Assembly (NCBI GenBank): GCA_963843465.1
Contig: CAWJKP010000007.1
Coordinates: 558,001-622,000, forward strand
DNA from: CAWJKP01 sp963843465
GTDB lineage: Bacteria > Planctomycetota > Planctomycetia > Pirellulales > Thermoguttaceae
Direction: 5' to 3'
Length of the DNA: 64,000 nt
The translations under genes were made by a program, and so were the position numbers. A model generated the notes under the pieces. That model did no database searches, was not told where the DNA came from, and saw nothing but the letters and a program-made list of their open reading frames with translations. This document shows positions 1 to 9,621 of this stretch, piece by piece (position 1 is the stretch's first letter; each line of letters begins with the position of its first letter).

Positions 1-1777
1 CTGACGGTCCAGTACAGCGGCGTGAACGCCGCCACCGGCCTGTGCTTCCTGGTGGTTTATCCGCAGGAAAAGGCCAAGGAAGGCGCCGCCTACATGACGG
101 CCATGGACGCCATCCGCAAGGAGGAGTTCGACGCGAAGATGAACTTGGGCCTGCCGGTGTCGGACGGCGCGGCCCCGGCGCCGACCACGGAAGAAAAGGC
201 TCGCGGCTTCATTGCCTTTCCCCGTGCCGCGGAGGGCAACCTCGACTGCCGATCGGTGCCTGCCTCCGAGGAGCGAGGGGCAGCGCTGACGCTTCAAGCC
301 GCGCAGGGAGAGCGGGCAGCGATTCAACTGGGGCTATACCCTCTGAGCGGCCTCAAAGACCTGTCCATCCTGCCCGGCGATCTCCAAGGGCCCGGCGGGG
401 CGAAGATCCCGGCCGCCGCCATCGATATCCAGAAGGTTCGCCACTACTTCAAGCGGTTCGGCAACGGCTCGTGCATGCAGTTGCGGCCCCTGGTGCTGCA
501 GAAGTTCCAGACGCTGGAACTGACGCCCGGCTTCACGCGTCCCCTGTGGATCGCGGTCAAGGTCCCCGAGCAGTTGCCGGCCGGGCCGTATAGCGGCGGC
601 CTGAAGATCAGGTTCGGTGACGAAGTCCTGGCCATGCCGCTGAGCGTGACGGTCAGCCCGTTCGCGCTGGACGCGGCGGACGACATCTCCATCAGCGGCA
701 TGGGCTCCAACGCCGGTTTCTGGCGTCAGGCATATTCCGACTCTGAAGAACCGTGGTGGGCGGCCGGCGAGGCGATCATGGCGATCCAGGCCGAGCACGG
801 GTTCAACGCCCTCACGGGGGGGCCGGGCATGAAGCTCCGCGGCATCAAGGACGGCAAGGCCGACATCGATTTTGCCGACGCCGACCGGTGGATGGACCTG
901 GCCCGCAAACACGGCCTGACAAGGCTCGGCGACAGTTACATCGGATTTGACGTGAATCTCGGCGTCCCCGCGGATGGTTCGACGGGTGCTTACGGCTTGA
1001 GCTTCGCTGAGCTGCTCAAGGCGTCGTACTCCGCCGTCCAACGGCACGCCAAACAGAAGAGCTGGCCCCCGCGCGTATTACCGCATTGATGAGCCGAACG
1101 GGGAGGCCGTCGCATCGACGCGAAAACTGGTCGAACAGTACGTCAAGAACGCGCCAGGCTGCAAGTTCAGCGGATACTACGCACCGGCCGCCGCGGGCAG
1201 CCCTCGGGACTGTTTCTACCCCTTGCTGCAACTGTCGATCCTGTCGTCCGTGACGGAGCCGATCCTCAAGACCATCCACGAAGCCGGCAACCAATCCTGG
1301 ATATACATCAACCCCGGCTACAGCAGCTACCAGAACTTGCGGCATTTGTACGGGCGATGGATGTTCATGGCGCACCAGCGCGGCTTGGACGGCGTCACCG
1401 GCGGATTCTACTTCGTCAACACGGTGCCTTACTACGACATGTCGGATCTTGAGGGTGGCTGGGGCGTCGTCTACCCCAGCAAGGACGGCGTCAACGGGAG
1501 CGTGTGGTTGGAGCAGATCGGCCTGGGAATCAACGACTATCGCTACCTGAAGACGGTCAAATCGAGGCTCGATGCAGCGAAGAAGAAAGGCTCGGGCGAC
1601 GCCGCTGTGACCGAAGCCGAGCGTTTTCTGGCCGAGACGGACAAGGCATGCTCGCTGCGGCAGGATACTTGGAGGATGTCCTCCAAGGACTTGGCCAAAC
1701 CGGCGGATTTTGCCTCGCTCCGCCGGCGCAACACGGCTGATCCAGGAACTGTCGAGGTAGTCTCCGCCGGAAAGTGA
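1..1777 (+). CDS. Glycoside-hydrolase-like protein (DUF4091/GH123-type), 5' end outside window, frameshifted
   Basis: The reading frame is open to the left edge, so the N-terminus is missing. The visible part has a beta-sandwich-like segment (motif 'PLWIAVKVPEQLPAGPYSGG', also found in the related protein at 3668-6887) followed by a barrel-like region. The tail 'GINDYRYLKT' resembles the end of DUF4091/GH123-like glycoside hydrolases. The first frame stops at 1087-1089, while the frame one base on continues through 'YYRIDEPNG' to the stop at 1775-1777. Removing one C from the C5 run at 1066-1070 joins them as 'KSWPRAYYRIDEPNG', so this is one gene with a 1-base insertion or a sequencing error. 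It probably acts on secreted or extracellular glycans; the substrate is not inferable. A VCBS-repeat gene follows 7 bp downstream. Confidence 0.6.
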
Positions 1778-1784
1778 AATATCC

Positions 1785-3590
1785 ATGTCGAAAATCGTTG
1801 TTTCTGCGGCACTGCTCCTGCTCCCCTGCAGCGTGAGTTGGGCGATTATCAATCCTCGATTCACCCCGATGCACCTGGTGGCGGAATCCGACATGATTGT
1901 CGCCGGTCCCCTGGAGGCCACGAACAATCCACAGCAGTGGAAGATGTCGGCGCCCAGCGCCATCAAGGGGAAACCGCCCGCCACCGTTATCCTCAGCCTG
2001 AGCGGCTGTGAGAAGGATCATCTGGAACAGATCACGCAAACGTTCCGAGAGAACCGTGCGCCCGTGGTCTTGTTCTCGGGTGAAAAAGACGGGCGGAGGC
2101 AGACCCGGCTGAACATCATGGGCCAATGGCTGAACGTTCAGGATGCCAAGGACCGCTGGCAGGTTCTCGACTCGGCGCCCGATATGGATGGCACCTTCAA
2201 CGGTGGCAGCGACATGCTGATTCGCATGGCCCGCTACATCGTTCGCGATTCCGAGGCCGACGTGCCGGTGAGCGCGGGCGTCAAGTGGACCACGCACGTC
2301 ACGGTGGGCAAGGTGCCGGGTGAGGTTGCCGGACTGGCGGCCGTCGATTTCGCCAAGGTCGGGCAGATGCACCTCTTCGTGGGCGCGGCAGCAGGCGATC
2401 GGCTTTTCCTCGCGTCCAAGGAAGAGACCTTCGACGACGTTACCGCCGCCGCGAAACTGGGCACCCGCTCGCGCCGCTTCACCTGGGTGGACGTGGACGG
2501 CGACGGTTTGGCGGACCTCCTCTCCTGGGATGGGGAGAGACTCTCCGTGCGCCTGGCGGGCAAGGACGGCACGTTCCACGCGGCCGACGGCCTTTCCTTG
2601 CCCTTGGCCAATTGCCTGGCCCTGGCCCCCTGCTCGACCGACGGGCGACCGGGCGTGCTGGTGAGCCTCAACGGCGCGCCGCTGCTGCTGACGGCCGACG
2701 GCGCCAAAGGGTGGACGAAAAGCGAACTGCCCGGCGGCGACGAGGATTTCGGGCGGCCTTCGGCGTGCGTCGTTGCCGATTTGGACAACGACGGTTACGT
2801 GGATGTCTTGCAACCCGCCGAACGCGGCAGTCTGCTCTGGAAAGGCAAGGCCGGTGGTTTCGAGAAACCGCGGCGAGTGGCAATCGCCACGGGCGGCGGG
2901 ACCGCGTTGGCCGCGGTGGGCGATTTCGACCAGGACGGCCTGTTGGACATTTTCCTGGCCGGACAGGAAAAAAATACGCTCTGGGAAAATGACGGCAAAG
3001 GGAACTTCCGCGAGGTCCTTCGCTACAGCGGATCGCCAAGCTACAAATGTCCCGTCGGCGCCTGCGGCGCCCAGGCGATGGACTTGAACCACGATGGCCG
3101 GACGGATATTTGCCTGATCTACGAGCAGCACGACCTGCTGTACCACTTCAATCGCGGTTTCCGCTGCTTCGCCACGGAGGCCGAGGTGCGGCTTCCCGGC
3201 ACGCAAATCAATCCCGGCGAGCCGCGCGTGGGCCAGCGGGCCATCGCCGCAGCCGACTTTAACGGCGACGGCTCCTGCGACCTGGCCGTCCTTCTGACCA
3301 ACGGGGACCTGGTCTGCTACTTCAACGAAATGATGGGCGTGCCCGGCGTCCGCTTGCGCCTGGCCCGGGGAATGGCCGGTCCGGTCACCGTGAGTTGTTG
3401 GGTGGGCGAGGATTACTCGTTTTGCTCGGGCGTGGCGTCCCTGCCGGGGCATTCTCCGGCCGCTTTTATCAGCACGCGCATCCCGGGCGAGTGCCGGATC
3501 AAGTATCGCCTGCCCGGCGGAACCGAGCAGGTAAAGAAAGTTGTAGTGGAAGATGGTCCCAAGGAAGTGATCTTAGGGAAAACACCGTGA
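1785..3590 (+). CDS. Secreted FG-GAP/VCBS repeat protein
   Basis: 601 residues with a clear signal peptide (hydrophobic 'ALLLLPCSVSWA', cleavage near residue 20). From about residue 190 onward there are repeated calcium-binding-type loops of the form D-x-D-x-D-G ('DVDGDGLAD', 'DLDNDGYVD', 'DFDQDGLLD', 'DLNHDGRTD', 'DFNGDGSCD'), diagnostic of FG-GAP/VCBS integrin-alpha-like propeller repeats. The N-terminal 170 residues are not recognised. The start lies 7 bp after the preceding glycoside-hydrolase-like gene, so they are probably co-transcribed. Such proteins are usually exported and bind surfaces or polymers; the specific ligand is unknown. Confidence 0.8.
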   Translation: MSKIVVSAALLLLPCSVSWAIINPRFTPMHLVAESDMIVAGPLEATNNPQQWKMSAPSAIKGKPPATVILSLSGCEKDHLEQITQTFRENRAPVVLFSGEKDGRRQTRLNIMGQWLNVQDAKDRWQVLDSAPDMDGTFNGGSDMLIRMARYIVRDSEADVPVSAGVKWTTHVTVGKVPGEVAGLAAVDFAKVGQMHLFVGAAAGDRLFLASKEETFDDVTAAAKLGTRSRRFTWVDVDGDGLADLLSWDGERLSVRLAGKDGTFHAADGLSLPLANCLALAPCSTDGRPGVLVSLNGAPLLLTADGAKGWTKSELPGGDEDFGRPSACVVADLDNDGYVDVLQPAERGSLLWKGKAGGFEKPRRVAIATGGGTALAAVGDFDQDGLLDIFLAGQEKNTLWENDGKGNFREVLRYSGSPSYKCPVGACGAQAMDLNHDGRTDICLIYEQHDLLYHFNRGFRCFATEAEVRLPGTQINPGEPRVGQRAIAAADFNGDGSCDLAVLLTNGDLVCYFNEMMGVPGVRLRLARGMAGPVTVSCWVGEDYSFCSGVASLPGHSPAAFISTRIPGECRIKYRLPGGTEQVKKVVVEDGPKEVILGKTP

Positions 3591-3667
3591 CGAGGTGTGC
3601 TCGCGGCGTTGGTGGTCCTGGCGGAGACCACGCAGACGAGGGTTGCTACGGAGCCGAGGAGCGGAAG

Positions 3668-6600
3668 ATGCGCGGGAAAAGCATGTTCGCGCGTGTACTG
3701 ACCGGGGCTGTCTTGGCCGGTTCGGCGTGCTGCGCGGTCGCGTGGGCGGAAAGTGCCAGGCAGGACCGCGGCACGCTGATTCTCGACGAAAGCGCCTACT
3801 GCAGGGCCTATCACCGGTTTGATGTGCAGAGACTCGCTCCCAAGCCGCTGAAGGCCGAAGGCGAGAAGGTTCTCAACCCAGCCATGATGGGCAGGCTCCG
3901 GAAAGAAGTGCAAAAGCGCTTGGCATCCGAGAACTATGACTGGGAGAGAGAGGATTGGCGCGACCACGTGACGGTGGAGGCAGAATACAACAGCTTCGCG
4001 AGAAAAAACAGGGTGTTCATAAGGCTCGGAAGCATCACGGAGCCGCCCGCGGACGAATGGCGCGGGTTGGAGTTCGACGATTCGACATGGCCGCACCTGC
4101 GGAAACCGGACGGAGTTGGCTCGCCGGCACAATACACCGTCGGCACCCCGGAAAGAAACGGCTGGCTGCGCGGGGTGTTTCTACGTTTCCGCTTCGACAT
4201 TCCCGATCCTGCCGCGGCAGGAGCCGTGACCTTCAGCGCCGATTATATCGGCGGGATCAGGGCCTTCGTGAATGGCGGGGAAATCGCCCGCGGCCATCTT
4301 CCGGCCGGCGATTTCGGGGCCGAGACGATGGCCGAGGAGTACCCGCTGGAGGCCTACGTCGCAACGTTCGCGGACCTGTCGGCGAAGGAGAAGGGCAAGT
4401 ACCGGGGGAAGGAACCGCCGCCAACGCAGGTCATGAGGAGTGCTGACGAGCTTACGCCGCTGGGCTCGCGGCTTTATAAGCTTCGCAACCGCACCATCCA
4501 TTCCCTGGCCATTCCCCGGAAACTGCTTCGTGCGGGGACGAATGTTCTGGCCATCGAGCTGCGCCGCCCCGCTGCACCCCTACGTGATGAAAGAATGGTT
4601 TGGATATCGGGACGTAGTGGATCGACAGTGGGAACATGCACGTTTGTCACGCCTGGAGCTGCGGTGCGCGTTGAAGGATGTTCCCTCGTCCTTAAGTCGG
4701 CCCCAGGGGGTGCAGATTTGGACCGAGGACATGACCCGCCGCCTGTTCTCGCCGGAATATCTCGAATCCGGCGCGGCACCAGGGCGGATCCGGCTGGTCG
4801 GAGCGCGAAATGGAACCTACTCGGCGCAGGTGGTTGTGGGAACAGACAGGGCGCTGGCCAATCTGAAGGTCACCGCCTCCGAACTCAAGAACGCTGCGGG
4901 CGGTGCGTTTCCGGCCGAGTCCGTCAGCATCTTCGGGATGAACCCTCAGCCGCTCGGCGACATCAGTTCGCTGGGTGAAGGACGCATCGTCGGGAGCGAG
5001 ATGATCGAGATGGGCGGCGGCAACTCTTGGTACGGTGATTGGAGCGCGCCGAAGACGCGCGCACTGGTCTGTTTCGCGCCTGAAACGCTGGACAATAGAG
5101 CCGCCGCCGCCGCGGTTCTGCGCCGGATTCAATACTTTGACTGGATCTCCTCCGCGTTGCCGGAGCGGATTGCGGCCGATTCCTGCCAACCCTATTGGTT
5201 GTCGGTGAAGGTCCCCGCGGACGCCGCCCCGGGACTGTACCACGGCGCGGTTCGCGTCGCAGGGCCGGATTTCCCCGCTGCCACGCTGCCCTTGGAAGTG
5301 GAGGTGTTGGACTGGGAGGTGCCGAATCCGCACGATTTCCAGACTCTTGTCGCCATCGAGCAATCGCCGTACGGCGTCGCGAAACAGTATAAAACTCCGC
5401 TCTGGTCCGACAAGCATTGGGAGCTGATCGAGGCCAGCCTCCGCCAGCTTGCGCGTGCGGGCAATGACCTGTGGTTCGTGCCCGTGCTCCTCGGCACGGA
5501 ATTCGGCAATCGGGACGACTCGATGATCAGGTGGGTGCGGAAGAAGGACGGATCTCTCGCCTTTGACTACGCCGCGCTCGACCATTACTTGGACCTGATT
5601 GTGAAGAACTGCGGCAAACCGTTGTTCATATCCTTTGTGGTCATGCATGGGTTTCCAGCTCCCGCGGAAGTCAAGGTCCTGGATGAAACCTCCGGCAAAG
5701 AAGAGCGTTTGAGCCTCGGGCCGGATGTGCCCGGCCGGGAGAAATACTGGCAGCCTTTTGCCTGCTCCCTCCATAGCCACATGGTGGCCAAGGGACTGGA
5801 TCAAGCGATGTACTGGGGCTATGGCTGGGACCAGGACGGCGACCCGAAGCTCAAACCCATGCTGCGCCAATTTGTGCCGGAGGTCTTCTGGAGCTGCGGC
5901 ACCCATGATGCCCACGTATCGCTGTCCGGTAGCCTGCCGGATCCTGGTCTTGCGGTTTTTTACAAGACAACTTTCCAGGCGAAGGCCTGGACGGGTACGC
6001 AGCAGACTGGTTCCGAGGCATACTACAAGGTTGTCGAGAATATCCAGAGCTTCCTCATCGGGGGCGAATCGCAGAAAGGCTGGAAAGTACGCGACCAAAT
6101 CCTGCTCAGCACGCCGCGCGTGGACAGCGGCGCCGTCGTCGTGAACGGAACCAGCACCCCTTGGGTGTTCAGGATCTTTCCCGAGCGGGCGATCTTCACG
6201 GGATATCGTGGCACTGGACGCATGGGGGGCGACTACTGGGCCAAGTCCTACCATGACGGGTGCGGACATTACGGCGGAGCGCCCGGCTTCTCCATCATGA
6301 AGAGCCTCTGGCCCGGCCCCAACGGCGCCGAACCGAGCGCCCGGTTCGAGGCCATGATCGAAGGCCTGCAAGAGCTGGAATCGCGGATCTTCGTCGAGCA
6401 AACGCTCGACCGCGGAATTTTGACTGCGGCGCAGGCGCGGTACGTCACCGAGCAATTGGGCCGGCACTTCAAGAGTACCTTCGCCGTGGGCCTGGGCTGG
6501 CAAGCGCACTCCAGGGCGATGTATCAGTTAGCGTCCAGAGTCGCCACGCTCAACGGCTTGGACGTGGACAAGAGCGAGTGTGCCATCCAGATCAAAGCTC

Positions 6601-6887
6601 AAGCACAGGCGGCCTTCAGCATCAAACTGCGCAATTGGACAGGCAGGCCGCGGCGATGGAAGGCCGAGGGCTCGGAGAAATGGATTGTCCCTGCCAGAAC
6701 CGCAGGCCTGGCCAAGCGCAGCGAGGAGCTTGAGGTTCGGATTGACGGAGAGTTGCTAAGACCGGAAGAGCAGAGCAACGGGATGCTGACCGTAACCGAC
6801 CTGGAGTCGGGGCGCGCTTACCCCGTGAAGATCACCGTCCGTACGGGCAATCGGCGGGCCGACGGCGCTGGCCTAGAACTCCGCTGA
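3668..6887 (+). CDS. Secreted glycoside-hydrolase-like protein with galactose-binding-like N-terminus, frameshifted
   Basis: The start is ATG 3668, preceded by GAGGAGCGGAAG, with a signal peptide ending near 'AVAWAES'. The N-terminal 300 residues contain a jelly-roll-like domain ('WRGLEFDDSTWPHL', 'FVNGGEIARGHLP'), typical of sugar-binding modules fused to glycoside hydrolases. The frame used from 3668 loses sense after about 4570, and the next frame (open from 4440 to 6887) carries the rest. Dropping one C from the C4 runs at 4567-4570 or 4577-4580 gives a continuous 'ELRRPLHPYVMKEW'. The C-terminal part has the 'PYWLSVKVPADAAPGLYHG' sandwich motif and a barrel-like region, as in the gene at 1-1777. 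Probably an extracellular glycan-active enzyme; the catalytic residues were not identified. Confidence 0.65.
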
Positions 6888-6906
6888 ACCGCTTCTGTCT
6901 TCATTC

Positions 6907-8606
6907 TTAAGGTTTCCACGGCACGCTCTTGAGATCCTTCCGAACGGCGTCAACCTCTTCCTGGTCCCAACCAGGCGCGGGCAGGCCGTCATGCTCCAGC
7001 ATTGCCCGGAAAAACTTGCTGGCAATGATCTCGTCGCCAAGCTGCGTGGGATGATGGCCATCCGCCACCAAGGCAATTTCCTTGTATTTGGCCGTGTCCT
7101 CCCAAACGCCTTTCACATAGACAAAACCGAGAATACTCTCCTTCGCAATTTCCGCCACGGCGTACCGTTCTTCATTACGATTCCACTCGTGGGGATCGTC
7201 AAGGTCCCGCCAGTACTTCTTGGGCGAAAGGAAGTAGAGGGCCGCTCCATCCTCGAAAATGGCCTTGATGTGGGTGCGCAGGAAGTTTTGCGCCATATTG
7301 ATATGTTCTGTGTCGCCCGGCCCCATGATCCTGCTGTTCGGGATGCAAGCGTAGCCCGTGTTGTTCATGGCAATCACGATGACAGGGGTGCCAACGTTGT
7401 CTTTGATCAGTTTCTGCACCGTGCTGATGTAGCGCTGACTGCGGAAAGCTCCCCATTTGCCGGGATCGCTCTGGGATGGCTTGCAGTTGATCCAACCGGG
7501 CATGCGCCATTGCGCACCACCAAGGGAATAGTTGAAGATTTGCAGCGGGCAATCGGCCCCGCTCTTGCCGGTGTAGCGGTAGAACTTGCGCTGCAACCGT
7601 GCCGGATAGCCAACAGTCGTCGACGGGCCATAGCTGGCGAAAAGCCGCTTTTCACCGTTGAAGATCTTGAGATCATTGACTGCGCCGGATGCAGGCCGAG
7701 AGGGCTCCGCCCGGACGCCACTGAGCGGATGCTGAATGACGGCATCCCAGGCCAACTCTTGCAGCAGCCGGTTCAGTTGTTCAGCCCAACCCGAGTTCTT
7801 GTCTCCTGCCAAGACGGCGGGCAACGGCAATCCCACGGGGTTGGTACGATAGATCACCGCAAAATGGCAGTAGGCGGCCAGGGCTTGCAACGGCGCTGCG
7901 GGGTGGCCCAGGGGATCGGTGAAGAGCGCCTCCTGTGTCTTCAGCCCGGCGCCTGGCCGGCGATGATCTTCTCGCGCAGCGCGATCACGGCTTGTCCGAC
8001 GGGCACGACGTACAACACCTGCTTGCCGAACCTCTTGTTCAAGTTGCGAATGTGCTTGTCCATCTCCTTAAAGTAGGGAGCGTGCCGCCGCCGCAGTTCC
8101 TCGCCGGTTATGGCGTTGTGATCTACCTTCGCAGGGGGCTTCATGGTCGGCTCGTAAATATCCCAGCGCTCCCAAAATTCCTGGACCGTGACACGGATCT
8201 GCGGGTTGTGCTGCAAGGCCAGTTCAGTGAACTTCTCGATTCCTTCGTCCGGCAGATAGATGGGCGAAAGCGTGAGAACGTCCACTTTGCCGCCGCGGAG
8301 GGCCTCTTTGGCCTGGTTCTTCTCTTCGGGCACGTTCCAGTGTTGAATGACGCGTGAACCCCCGATCGACGACAGGCCGACGGCCTGGTGGTCCTTGATG
8401 CCGGCCGACTTGGCCACGTCACTTAGGATGGGCGGAACCCAAACATGAAAACTGTGACCGCACGTAAAGACACGCTGCCCCTTGGTAAGAGGTGTTGCTT
8501 GCCCATCGTGTTTCTGTTCGTCGCCCTGGACTTGGGCGGCGGCCAGCAAAGCCAGAGCAAGTGTGAATGTCCCCCAGCGAAAACCGGCTCGGATGCTTTG
8601 AACCAT
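6907..8606 (-). CDS. Two-domain SGNH/GDSL-hydrolase-like secreted protein, frameshifted
   Basis: The start is ATG at 8606, with AGGGAG eight bases upstream, followed by a signal peptide ('LALALLAAAQVQG'). Domain 1 opens with an SGNH-like block I ('TCGHSFHVW') and continues into '...KIIAGQAPG', where the frame stops at about 7943. One extra C near 7941-7948 restores a continuous reading into the second open frame (6907-7890, 'TDPLGHPAAPLQALAAYCHFAV'). A second SGNH-like domain follows, with 'FASYGPSTTVG', 'IVIAMNNTGY' and the terminal D/H block 'ADGHHPTQLGDEI'. The likely activity is de-esterification of acylated glycans. The gene converges on the glycoside-hydrolase-like gene ending at 6887. 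Confidence 0.65.
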
Positions 8607-8756
8607 GAAAGCGACTCCCTATCGTGAGATTGTGCGGGTCGACACTGTTCCCAAGCTTCGCGGCGCAAGACGTGAAAGTCAACACAAAAAGAGGCCCTAC
8701 AAAGAAAAGCGGTATCGCCATTGGTGAGCATGGCAGCCACCGGCCACTCGTGGTCC

Positions 8757-8785
8757 GGCACCGCTCGCCTGCGGCGGGCGGTGCC
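8757..8785 (-). terminator. Hairpin after GlsB-like gene, possible terminator
   Basis: A perfect 8-bp stem (GGCACCGC / GCGGTGCC) with a 13-base GC-rich loop begins 3 bases after the stop codon of the minus-strand GlsB-like gene. There is no U-run, so it may be an mRNA 3' stabiliser or a Rho-assisted site rather than an intrinsic terminator. Confidence 0.3.
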
Positions 8786-8788
8786 TTT

Positions 8789-9088
8789 CTACGCGGCCTG
8801 CTTTTTGCCCCGGAACTTGGCGACCAGCCACCAGATGACGACAAACAAGAGAGAGCCGAGGAAGGCCGCAATCAAGTCCTCGAAGGTGATCTTGAGATCG
8901 CCCAGCCCCAGGCTGATGTGGAAGATCCGGAAGAACAGGCCGCCGATCAAGGCCCCCACCATGCCGACACCGAGGTTGGTCCACCGGCCCAGCCCTTCCC
9001 TCTTGAACGTCACCAGCCGCCCGGTCAGATTGCCGGCCAAACCGCCAACGACCAACCAGGCGATGAACTGCCCGACAGTCAGGTTCAC
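8789..9088 (-). CDS. GlsB/YeaQ/YmgE family membrane protein
   Basis: 99 residues with three predicted membrane segments ('FIAWLVVGGLAGNL', 'VGMVGALIGGLFF', 'LGSLLFVVIWWLVA') and the glycine-rich pattern of the small transglycosylase-associated (GlsB/YeaQ/YmgE) family. The start is a GTG at 9086-9088 with AAGGAG six bases upstream (9095-9100). The family is linked to envelope stress, but its biochemical role is unknown. It lies just downstream of the response regulator on the same strand, with an 83-bp gap. Confidence 0.85.
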   Translation of the reverse strand: MNLTVGQFIAWLVVGGLAGNLTGRLVTFKREGLGRWTNLGVGMVGALIGGLFFRIFHISLGLGDLKITFEDLIAAFLGSLLFVVIWWLVAKFRGKKQAA

Positions 9089-9171
9089 AGGGGACTCCTT
9101 GGGATAGTTACCTTGGCCAGGGCCTCACGCCGTCTACAGGCAGTCTGTCATCTTTGATCGACGCAATCCCG

Positions 9172-9621
9172 TCAGCTTCCCACGAGCTCACGCACCTTGG
9201 CGATGAAAGAGTCGGGCTCAACCGGCTTGTCCACGAACATCTCCGGCCGGACCAGCCCCTCCTCGCGCATTTCCCCGATCTTCTTCCGCAAGGCTGCTCG
9301 CAGGCTGTCAAACGGCTTCTCGGAAGGCTCATCCTTGTTGCTCTCCATCTCGTCCAGGACTCCGCTGACGCCGGTGAGCATGAGGATCGGGATGTGCCGG
9401 TAGCGCTCGTCCTTCTTGAGCTGCGAGAGCAGGACGAACCCCGATTTCTTCGGCATCAGCACGTCCAGGATGACAAGTGCGGGCGGGGACTGTTTGATCT
9501 TCTCCAGACCTTCACTGCCGTTGCAGGCTGCAACCGGCTCGTACCCGTGCTCGCTGAGCATCACCGAAAGGTACTTGAAGGTGTTCGGATCGTCGTCAAC
9601 TACAAGAACCTGCTTGGTCAT
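9172..9621 (-). CDS. Single-domain response regulator (receiver)
   Basis: 149-residue receiver domain with no output domain. The acidic pocket is D10-D11-D12, the phosphoacceptor is D53 ('ILDVLMP'), the conserved Thr is near 83 and the Lys-Pro near 132-133 ('DKPVEPD'). The Thr-to-Lys spacing is about 25 residues longer than usual because of a charged insert ('MESNKDEPSEKPFDSL...'). The ATG lies within the last 26 bases of the upstream histidine kinase gene and is preceded by AAAGGAG, so the two are translationally coupled and form a cognate pair. It is likely a phosphorelay or CheY-like adaptor. Confidence 0.88.
   Translation of the reverse strand: MTKQVLVVDDDPNTFKYLSVMLSEHGYEPVAACNGSEGLEKIKQSPPALVILDVLMPKKSGFVLLSQLKKDERYRHIPILMLTGVSGVLDEMESNKDEPSEKPFDSLRAALRKKIGEMREEGLVRPEMFVDKPVEPDSFIAKVRELVGS

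Noticed and set aside
1557..3452. 630-codon minus-strand frame over the VCBS gene
   Set aside because: The plus strand encodes clear D-x-D-x-D-G repeats; the minus reading is a shadow.
4692..6509. 600-codon minus-strand frame
   Set aside because: It is antisense to the glycoside-hydrolase-like gene at 3668-6887 and has no protein-like composition.
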